The position numbers were made by a program, and so were the translations under genes. A stretch of DNA of 64,000 nucleotides from CAZFLM01 sp964519955. Its GTDB lineage: Bacteria; Armatimonadota; Chthonomonadetes; Chthonomonadales; CAJBBX01. This document shows, one piece after another, positions 41,985-48,381 of this stretch (position 1 is the stretch's first letter; the number at the start of each line of letters is the position of its first letter). The notes under the pieces are model-generated. The model saw only the letters and a program-made list of their open reading frames with translations, did not search any database and had not been told where the DNA came from. The stretch lies in assembly GCA_964519955.1 (NCBI GenBank), contig CAZFLM010000017.1:1-64000 (forward strand). The letters are read 5' to 3'.

Positions 41985-42665
41985 ATGATCCTGTACATCG
42001 GTTTCGCGCAGCCGGACGAGTGGGAGCACTGGGCGGGGATCTACGCACGGCACGCGCGGCGTTTCGAGGAGGCGGCCGGCGGCGACCCGTGCCTCGTGTT
42101 CCCGTTCAACCATGTGACGCCGGAGCGGGTGACCCGGATCGCGCCGCGGGCGATCGTGTTCAGCGGGTTCGCGCGGTCGTGGGAGCTGTACGATCCTGCT
42201 TCATTCGGCGGCGTCTGCGACCTCATCGATCAGGCGACCGATACGCCGATGCTGGGGCTCTGCGGCAGCCACCAGCTCTTCGGGTTCTACTTCAACGGCA
42301 CGCTGCGCGCGGGCCTGCCCCTGTGCGACGAGCCGATGCGCGCGCGGCGGCCCGGAGAGCCGATCGTGAACCCCGACTACCACCCGGACTTCATCATGGA
42401 GCGCGGCTTCTATGAGCTGACGCTGCACGGGCGCGACCCGATCTTCGAGGGCTGCGGCGACCCGCCCATCGTGCTTGAGTCGCACTACTGCGAGGTCAAG
42501 ACGCTGCCACCGGGCTTCACGCTGCTCGCATCGACGCCCGAATGCCGCATCCAGGCCATGCGCCACAACCTGCGGCCTCTGGTGGGGGTTCAGTTCCATC
42601 CGGAGGACTACACGGACCGGTTCCCAGATGGGCGGACGATCCTGCGGAACTTCCTGGGGAGGTAG
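41985..42665 (+). CDS. Class I glutamine-amidotransferase-like protein
   Basis: A 226-residue protein; the ATG at 41985 is better spaced from GGGGAG than the in-frame GTG one codon earlier. The nucleophile Cys93 lies in GLCGSHQLFGFY, and the His205/Glu207 pair lies in GVQFHPEDY, completing a class I triad. The domain stands alone, without a fused synthase. Related proteins include gamma-glutamyl hydrolases and solitary GATase subunits. The family is secure; substrate unknown. Immediately downstream is a long repeat array with an assembly gap, so the 3' flank is unreliable. Confidence 0.85.
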   Translation: MILYIGFAQPDEWEHWAGIYARHARRFEEAAGGDPCLVFPFNHVTPERVTRIAPRAIVFSGFARSWELYDPASFGGVCDLIDQATDTPMLGLCGSHQLFGFYFNGTLRAGLPLCDEPMRARRPGEPIVNPDYHPDFIMERGFYELTLHGRDPIFEGCGDPPIVLESHYCEVKTLPPGFTLLASTPECRIQAMRHNLRPLVGVQFHPEDYTDRFPDGRTILRNFLGR

Positions 42666-42683
42666 GGGGCGGGGGGTCCTGCT

Positions 42684-43060
42684 GGACGGGCAGGGACGCC
42701 CGTCCCCACCACTGCACCCTACTGGACGGGCAGGGACGCCCNNNNNNNNNNNNNNNNNNNNNNNNNNNNNNNNNNNNNNNNNNNNNNNNNNNNNNNNNNN
42801 NNNNNNNNNNNNNNNNNNNNNNNNNNNNNNNNNNNNNNNNNCGCCCATCCCACCACTGCACCCTACTGGACGGGCAGGGACGCCCGTCCCCACCACAGCA
42901 CTCCACCGGACGGGCAGGGACGCCCGTCCCCACCACGACCGCCTACTGGACGGGCAGGGACGCCCATCCTACCACGACCGCCTACTGGACGGGCAGGGAC
43001 GCCCATCCCACCACTGCACTCCACCGGACGGGCAGGGACGCCCATCCCACCACGGCGGGG
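42684..43060. repeat. Tandem array of the family A hairpin repeat, broken by a 100-N gap
   Basis: The core GGACGGGCAGGGACGCCC occurs at 42684, 42724 (cut by Ns), 42868, 42908, 42948, 42987 and 43026, and a partial copy emerges from the gap at 42842. The period is 39-40 bases. Each core pairs GGACGGGC with GCCC(A/G)TCC. The Ns at 42742-42841 are a round 100, the usual placeholder, so true copy number is unknown. The 469-base gap between genes contains nothing else except heptamers at its right end. Confidence 0.92.
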
Positions 43061-43069
43061 TGCGTGGCG

Positions 43070-43127
43070 TTCACCTCTGACCTTTCCCCCTTTTGACCTT
43101 TCACCTTTCACCTTTGACCTCTGACCC
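43070..43127. repeat. Heptanucleotide repeat, minus-strand GGTGAAA type
   Basis: On the minus strand the units read GGTCAGA, GGTCAAA, GGTGAAA, GGTGAAA, GGTCAAA with two imperfect units beyond. The tract abuts the stop of the phosphoesterase gene at 43135 and uses the same unit as the tract at 29463. Confidence 0.8.
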
Positions 43128-43134
43128 ACATCGC

Positions 43135-44016
43135 CTACGCCCGGCGCAGGGTCACGACGTTCACCTCGGGGTCGCAGCAGAAGCGCATTTGGGGGCCGAC
43201 GGTGCCGACGCCGCGCGAGGTGTGGACCGGGTGGTGCGGCGCCTGCTCGAGGCCGTCGCGGTAGATGCGGGCATACATGGGGGTGTGGTTCCAGCCCAGG
43301 AGCGGGAGGCGGGCCTGGCCGCCGTGGGAATGGCCCGAGAACTGGATGGCGAAGCCGGGAGGGGAGTCCTGCGCATAGTCGGGCTCGTGGACGAGCAGCA
43401 CCCTCGGGGCAGACTTCGGCACGCCGCGGAGGGCCCGATCGACGTTCTGGCGGTGCTCGCACACGCAGTCGAGGCCGACGAGCCAGGCAGCGCCGCCGGG
43501 GCCGATGCGGGCCGCCTCGTTGCGCAGCAGGCGGATGCCGACCGCCGGGAGCGCGTCGCGCATCCAATGGAGGGGGCCCGCCCAGTAGTCGTGGTTGCCG
43601 AGCACGGCGTACGCACCGAGAGGCGCTGTGGCGAGGGGCTGGAATGCCGCGGCGGCGTGCCGTGCCCAGATGTGCGCCTTGTAGGTGATGTAGTCGCCGT
43701 TCAGCAAGACGATGTCGGGCTTCGCGTCGAGCAGCATCCGTACGGCACGGAAGACGCGGCCGAGGGCGCGATCGCAGTCGCAGTGGGTATCGGTGATCTG
43801 CCCGACGCGCAGGCCATCCAGTTCGCGGGGCCAGGCGGCAAGGGGCACCTCACGCTCGCGCAGCACGAGGTGATCGGCGCCGAGGTGGCCGGCGTAGACC
43901 GCAGTCGGCAGGGAGAGCGCCATCCCGCCGACGAACGCGCGCCTCAGCAGCCGGCGGCGGGAGAACCGGCGCGGATCGTCCGGCTGCTCTGGGGCGCGCA
44001 GCGGCTCGTCAGGCAT
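43135..44016 (-). CDS. Tat-exported metallophosphoesterase (YaeI-like)
   Basis: A 293-residue enzyme starting MPDEPLRAPEQ, 8 bases inside the preceding gene, with GGAAG upstream. A twin-arginine signal SRRRLLRRAF followed by a hydrophobic stretch occupies residues about 20-45. All calcineurin-type metal motifs are present in order: ITDTHCD, LLNGDY, LGNHDYW, VHEPDY and FSGHSHGGQ. Family members cleave phosphodiesters, including lipid A precursors and cyclic nucleotides. Two small beta-rich genes precede it in the operon. Substrate not determined. Confidence 0.9.
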   Translation of the reverse strand: MPDEPLRAPEQPDDPRRFSRRRLLRRAFVGGMALSLPTAVYAGHLGADHLVLREREVPLAAWPRELDGLRVGQITDTHCDCDRALGRVFRAVRMLLDAKPDIVLLNGDYITYKAHIWARHAAAAFQPLATAPLGAYAVLGNHDYWAGPLHWMRDALPAVGIRLLRNEAARIGPGGAAWLVGLDCVCEHRQNVDRALRGVPKSAPRVLLVHEPDYAQDSPPGFAIQFSGHSHGGQARLPLLGWNHTPMYARIYRDGLEQAPHHPVHTSRGVGTVGPQMRFCCDPEVNVVTLRRA

Positions 44017-44203
44017 CTTCCGGCTCGACGCGCATGGTCCTGACATTGGCGATCGGGATGAGGGTCGTCGGGCCATTGTCTGGCAGGATCTTCACCCAGA
44101 GGTCGCCCACGGCGGCGAGGCGGCCTCGAACCGGCCCCATCTGCCCGACGATCTCGATGGAGACGCGGGATCCGACGTACTCGTGGACGAACTGATCTCC
44201 CAT
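44009..44203 (-). CDS. Small beta-rich (Sm/SH3-like) protein B
   Basis: A 64-residue protein starting MGDQFVHEYVGSRVSIEIVG. It reads as a five-strand small barrel (VSIEIVG, VRGRLAAVGDLWVKIL, TTLIPIANVRTMRV), the LSM/SH3-like pattern of gene regulation or scaffold proteins. The upstream gene ends 4 bases before its start, and it overlaps the phosphoesterase start by 8 bases. Its neighbour at 44208 has the same strand order, so they look like divergent paralogues. Function unknown. Confidence 0.65.
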   Translation of the reverse strand: MGDQFVHEYVGSRVSIEIVGQMGPVRGRLAAVGDLWVKILPDNGPTTLIPIANVRTMRVEPEDA

Positions 44204-44207
44204 TGGC

Positions 44208-44480
44208 TCAGCCCCGTGGTTCGACCTCTTGCTCGGCGGGCACATCGGCCGGGCGCAGCAGGCGGGCGGCAGGCTCGTCCGGTGGGCCCACCACCTTCAT
44301 GATGCGGATGGCGGACACCGGAATGAGGAAGGTCTCCGATCGCCCCTTGGCGCCCTTGGCGAGTTCCAGCCAGGACGCGGTGGCGTCGACAAGCCGGCCG
44401 CGATCGGTGTACATCGCGTTGTCGGTGCGGTAGAGCACCTCGACCTCGGAGTTACGGAAGCGCTCCAGGAACGGGTCCAT
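44208..44480 (-). CDS. Small beta-rich (Sm/SH3-like) protein A
   Basis: A 90-residue protein starting MDPFLERFRNSEVEVLYRTD behind GAGGATCGC; a longer start at 44543 exists but aligns less well with its paralogue. Strand pattern VEVLYRT, GRLVDATASWLELA, ETFLIPVSAIRIMKVV matches the neighbour at 44009 with a longer C-terminal tail (PAARLLRPADVPAEQEVEP). The tail contains LLRPAD, the same tetrad seen in the tails of the proteins at 56204-58996. It is the first gene of a three-gene operon ending with the phosphoesterase. Role unknown. Confidence 0.65.
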   Translation of the reverse strand: MDPFLERFRNSEVEVLYRTDNAMYTDRGRLVDATASWLELAKGAKGRSETFLIPVSAIRIMKVVGPPDEPAARLLRPADVPAEQEVEPRG

Positions 44481-44593
44481 GCGATCCTCGGCGACGTGCC
44501 ACGAATGGCGGCCCCGCGTCTCAAAGACCGCGAGGTCCGCCATTCGCAGCACGCATGTTATGCAGCGGCGGGCGCAGAGAGCAGCGCCCCTAC

Positions 44594-46192
44594 CTATACG
44601 GCTGGCGCCACCGCAACGACATCAGCGCCGGCCTGGCCCTCGAACTGCTCGAAGTTGGCCGTGAAGAGCTTGCCCAACTCGCGGGCCTTGGCGTCGTAGG
44701 CGGCCTGGTCCTTCCACGTGTTCTTCGGCCACAGCACTTCGGTGGGAACGCCCGGGCACTGCGTGGGCACCTCGATGCCGAAGACCGGATCGGTCTGGGT
44801 CGGCACGCTGTCCAGCTTGCCCTCGAGCGCGGCGGTGATGAGGGCGCGGGTGTGCTTGATGCTCATGCGAGCGCCCACGCCAACCGGGCCGCCGCTCCAG
44901 CCGGTGTTCACCAGCCAGGTGCGCACGTTGTTCTGGGCGACCTTCTCGCCGAGGAGCTTGGCGTAGACGGTCGGATGGCGCGGCAGGAACGGGGCGCCGA
45001 AGCACGTGCTGAACGTTGCGGAGGGCTCGGTGACGCCTGCCTCGGTGCCGGCGACCTTGGCGGTGTAGCCGGAGAGGTAGTGGTACATCGCCTGTGCGGG
45101 AGACAGTCTGGCGATGGGCGGGAGCACGCCGAACGCGTCGCAGGTGAGGAAGAAGATGTTCCGCGGGTGGTCGCCCACGCTCGGGATCACGGCATCGTCG
45201 ATGAACGTCAGCGGGTAGGCGGCGCGGGTGTTCTCGGTGAGGCTGTCATCGTCGAAGTCGAGCAGGCGGGTCTTGAGGTCGAGCGCGACGTTCTCGAGGA
45301 CGGAGCCCCAGCGGATGGCGTTCCAGATCTGCGGCTCGTTCTCCTTGGAGAGGCGGATGCACTTGGCGTAGCAGCCCCCCTCGAAGTTGAAGATGCCCTT
45401 GTCGCTCCAGCCGTGCTCGTCGTCGCCGATGAGGCGGCGGTTGGGATCGGCGGAGAGGGAGGTCTTGCCGGTGCCGCTGAGGCCGAAGAAGAGGGCGGTA
45501 TCGCCGCTCGCGCCCATGTTGGCGGCACAGTGCATCGAGAGGACACCGCGCTCCGGCAGCAGGTAGTTCATGATCGTGAAGATCGACTTCTTCATCTCAC
45601 CGGCGTACTCCGTGCCACCGATGAGGATGACGCGGGCGTCGAAGTTCACGATGATGAAGGCGTTGGAGCGCGTGCCGTCCAGCTCCGGGTCGGCGTTGAA
45701 GCCCGGGGCGGAGATGATGACGAACTCGGGAACATGGTCGCCGGTCTTGTGCCAGTCGGGGCGGACGAAGAGCTGCCTGGCGAACAGGTTGTGCCACGCG
45801 TACTGGTTGATGACGCGGATGGGGATGCGGTAGCCCTCTTCGGCGCCGGCGTAGCAGTCTTGAACGAAGAGCCGCTTATCCTGCAGATAGGCCAGGACGC
45901 GCCGGTAGAGCGCGTTGAACCGCTCCGGGGTGAACTCCTGGTTGACGGGGCCCCACCAGATGTGGTCCTCGCTGGCCGGAGTTCGAACGACGAACTTGTC
46001 TTTGGGCGACCGCCCGGTGTGGATGCCGGTCCGGCTGACGAACGCGCCGCCGGCGGCGAGGAGTCCTTCCTGCTGGAACAGGGCCCGCTCGACGAGAGCG
46101 GAGGTACCGAGGTTCCAGTGGATCGCAAGGGCGCCCCTGATTCCGTGGTTCTCGAGCCCGAAGTGGCTCGGGTTAACGCCGAGGTTCTGCAT
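44594..46192 (-). CDS. pckA: Phosphoenolpyruvate carboxykinase (ATP)
   Basis: A 532-residue cytoplasmic enzyme of gluconeogenesis, converting oxaloacetate and ATP to phosphoenolpyruvate, CO2 and ADP. GGGAGGA precedes the ATG. Diagnostic motifs are TGIHTGRSPKDKFVV, GGTEYAGEMKKSIFT, the kinase-1a loop GLSGTGKTSLS (about 236-246), and GYTAKVAGTEAGVTEPSATF then STCFGAPFLP. Length matches bacterial ATP-type enzymes. It stands alone on its transcript. Identification is certain. Confidence 0.97.
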   Translation of the reverse strand: MQNLGVNPSHFGLENHGIRGALAIHWNLGTSALVERALFQQEGLLAAGGAFVSRTGIHTGRSPKDKFVVRTPASEDHIWWGPVNQEFTPERFNALYRRVLAYLQDKRLFVQDCYAGAEEGYRIPIRVINQYAWHNLFARQLFVRPDWHKTGDHVPEFVIISAPGFNADPELDGTRSNAFIIVNFDARVILIGGTEYAGEMKKSIFTIMNYLLPERGVLSMHCAANMGASGDTALFFGLSGTGKTSLSADPNRRLIGDDEHGWSDKGIFNFEGGCYAKCIRLSKENEPQIWNAIRWGSVLENVALDLKTRLLDFDDDSLTENTRAAYPLTFIDDAVIPSVGDHPRNIFFLTCDAFGVLPPIARLSPAQAMYHYLSGYTAKVAGTEAGVTEPSATFSTCFGAPFLPRHPTVYAKLLGEKVAQNNVRTWLVNTGWSGGPVGVGARMSIKHTRALITAALEGKLDSVPTQTDPVFGIEVPTQCPGVPTEVLWPKNTWKDQAAYDAKARELGKLFTANFEQFEGQAGADVVAVAPAV

Positions 46193-46325
46193 GTGTGTCC
46201 TCCCAGGGCCGCCGGAGGGCCGTGATGCTGTCGCGCTGCCGGTGTGCGTGGCGGCTCTCGCGCGCCGGTCAGCCCTATTCTAGCACGCGAGGGGGCCGGC
46301 GGTCGTGTGGAGTGTGCCGCATGGT

Positions 46326-46360
46326 GGGGGCTGGGGACTTGGGACTTGGGGCCGGGGGCT
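46326..46360. repeat. Heptanucleotide repeat, GGGGRCT type
   Basis: GGGGGCT, GGGGACT, TGGGACT, TGGGGCC, GGGGGCT run head to tail, within the 176-base gap between the pckA start and the next stop. The unit length matches the other heptamer tracts though the sequence differs. Confidence 0.75.
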
Positions 46361-46368
46361 GGGGCGGC

Positions 46369-47382
46369 CTAGCGCGCGGCTACGGTGTAGAGCATCTCGT
46401 TCCAGACGAAGCTGAGGCGCTTGGCGCCGGGGAGCCACTGCAACTCGAGTCGCAACTCGTCCGGGGGCGCGGAGACGGGCAGAGCGCCCAGCCTGCGGCG
46501 ATGGCCGCCTCGCAGGTCGGTGACCCACAGCTCGGCGCGCACGCGGCCCTTGCTCGTGGCGGCCTCCACGGCCCAGGCCAGCCGCTTGCCGTCCGGCGAG
46601 ATGGCGTAGGTGTAGTAGTTGCGACCGCCGGGTACATCGACGAGCGCGAGGCGCTTGGGAGACCTGCTGCCGCGGAGCGAGACGCTGAGGACCTCGACGA
46701 CAGGCAGGCCGCCCTTGCTGCGCCATGTCCGGCGGAGGGCAATGGGGTCGTCCTCGGGCGATGCCCAGGCGAGATCGTCCAGCAGTTCGCCCCGCCCACC
46801 GATGGGCAACTGGCGCGCCACGTCGGGCTTCCGCACATCGTGGAGCACGAGGTGATGGACGCGCCCGTTCACGCGGAACGCCTCCAGCCAGTGGCGGCTG
46901 TCGGTCATCCAGAGCACGGAGCGGTAGCAGCCGTCATCGTCCTCCGGGTAGGCGTATCGCCTCCCGCCCTTCACCTCGACCAGCAGGCACTTGTCCCACC
47001 GGTATGACCAGGCGAACCACTTGCCATCGGGTGAGATGGCGCTGCTGTCCACACACTCCGGGTCGAGGGAGTCCAGCGCTTGCGTGGCTCGTGGGAGGCG
47101 CTGGTCCCGCCGCGTGCGCGTGTCCAGAAGGCAGGCCACGCGCGTCAGGCGCTGCTCGCAGCCCATTCTGTCAGGATCGTAGTGCCCCAGGAACGTGGCG
47201 TGGAAGACCTCGTGATCGGATACCCACTGGATGTCGACGCCGCAGTGGAAGCGGCAGCCCCACCAGTCCTTCGTGCTCGCGACGAACGTGGCGCGCTTGA
47301 GGAGGTCCTGGGGGGCGGCCCGGCCGCCGACGCACAGCAACGCCAACGCGACGACCAGCAGCGGCAGCTTGCGGGAATGCAC
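46369..47382 (-). CDS. Exported PD40-type propeller protein
   Basis: A 337-residue protein starting at GTG (VHSRKLPLLVVALALLCVGG) with GAGGAGA upstream; residues 1-22 form a signal peptide. Blades contain ISPDGKWFAWSYRW, LWMTDSRHWLEAFRVN and ISPDGKRLAWAVEAA, ending LQWLPGAKRLSFVWNEMLYT. This ending closely matches the C-terminus of the ankyrin/propeller fusion at 12097, so the two propellers are paralogous. No catalytic motif is visible. It may bind peptides or polysaccharide in the periplasm. Confidence 0.75.
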   Translation of the reverse strand: MHSRKLPLLVVALALLCVGGRAAPQDLLKRATFVASTKDWWGCRFHCGVDIQWVSDHEVFHATFLGHYDPDRMGCEQRLTRVACLLDTRTRRDQRLPRATQALDSLDPECVDSSAISPDGKWFAWSYRWDKCLLVEVKGGRRYAYPEDDDGCYRSVLWMTDSRHWLEAFRVNGRVHHLVLHDVRKPDVARQLPIGGRGELLDDLAWASPEDDPIALRRTWRSKGGLPVVEVLSVSLRGSRSPKRLALVDVPGGRNYYTYAISPDGKRLAWAVEAATSKGRVRAELWVTDLRGGHRRRLGALPVSAPPDELRLELQWLPGAKRLSFVWNEMLYTVAAR

Positions 47383-47692
47383 CGAGGTCTCCTCGTGGCA
47401 CCGTGATGATGGCGAGTTCCACGTGAGCGCGCAGGGTACCTGCCGGCCGGGGACGCAAACCGGCGCAGCGTTGTGCGCCTGCGCGAGCGGCGGACGGGCG
47501 GGCGGAGGGCCGGCGGTTGGAACCGCGCCTCGCGGACGGCACGAAGCCGAGCGCCCGGGTTGAAACGCGGGCCTGGACGCGGCGAAGTCCCGTGCCGCGA
47601 CTGGAGAGGCACCCACCCCGGCCTCAAGCCACCCCTCCCGAATCGGGAAGGGAGCGTGGCGAAGGGCGTGCCGCCTGGGACGTCATATATGA

Positions 47693-47719
47693 GAAGGGCG
47701 CCCGCGTGGGGCGCCCTTC
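47693..47719 (-). terminator. 11-bp perfect hairpin downstream of trxA
   Basis: GAAGGGCGCCC (47693-47703) pairs with GGGCGCCCTTC (47709-47719) around GCGTG, 26 bases after the trxA stop. On the minus strand it is followed by TCATATATGA. Confidence 0.75.
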
Positions 47720-47744
47720 GTGGTGCGTGTGGACGGGGCTCGGC

Positions 47745-48071
47745 TCAGCCGACGAGCTTCTGGAGCTTGGCGGCGATGGCGGCCTTGGGCTGGGCGCCGA
47801 CAATGGTGTCGGCTACCTTGCCGTCCTTGAAGAAGATGAGCATCGGGATGGACATCACGTTGTAACGGGTCGCGATCTCGCGCTCCGCGTCGACATCCAA
47901 CTTGTACACCTTGGCCTTGCCCGCGAACTCCTCGGCGACGGCATCGACGTGCGGGGCGATCATCTTGCAGGGCCCGCACCAGGTGGCCCAGAAGTCCACG
48001 AGGACTGGGACGTCGCTCTTCAGCACTTCGTCGTCGAAGTTGGCGGTCGTGATCGCGGCTGCGTTGCTCAT
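47745..48071 (-). CDS. trxA: Thioredoxin
   Basis: A 108-residue cytoplasmic thiol-disulfide reductant. The active site is WCGPC (Cys32, Cys35), preceded by VLVDFWAT and followed by the cis-Pro loop MSIPMLIFF. The start MSNAAAITTANFDDE has GGGAGC upstream. Length and motifs are standard for thioredoxin 1, reduced by thioredoxin reductase. It is a single-gene unit with a strong terminator. Identification is certain. Confidence 0.96.
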   Translation of the reverse strand: MSNAAAITTANFDDEVLKSDVPVLVDFWATWCGPCKMIAPHVDAVAEEFAGKAKVYKLDVDAEREIATRYNVMSIPMLIFFKDGKVADTIVGAQPKAAIAAKLQKLVG

Positions 48072-48381
48072 GTTGGGGCTCCCGGGAGAATGGAATGGTC
48101 GAGCCTGGCGCCTGGGGACGGGCTGCAGCATGGCCGCTTCCCCCTCGTTGGTCCGTCGCCGAATGGGCCTGTGGCTGGCGCACGGGCCACGCGAAGCGCT
48201 ACAGGTCGTGGTAGCAGTTCTGTCCCGTAGTATACATCACGTCCGCTCGGCGCGGCGAGTTCCAGGTCGTCCGCTTTGCCCCGACCGGCCATATCGGCAA
48301 GGTGTTCGGCGGCGCTCGGTCGAAGAGTAGAGGGAGTGCCCGACCGTCCAGCACCTCCTTCGCGAAGGAACTGGCCCGACC
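48072..48381. other. Divergent intergenic region, trxA and glycosidase-like gene
   Basis: About 310 bases with no gene. A TATACT on the minus strand (48229-48234) could be the trxA -10 box but lacks a matching -35. I found no dispersed repeat and no convincing rightward promoter. Confidence 0.45.

Noticed and set aside
42684..43060. CRISPR array
   Set aside because: The period is regular but the bases between cores are themselves near-identical; there are no unique spacers and no cas genes.
42475..43080. Frames crossing the N gap and family A array (repeated TGRDARPTT)
   Set aside because: These are repeat translations through placeholder bases with no ribosome site; the array is intergenic.
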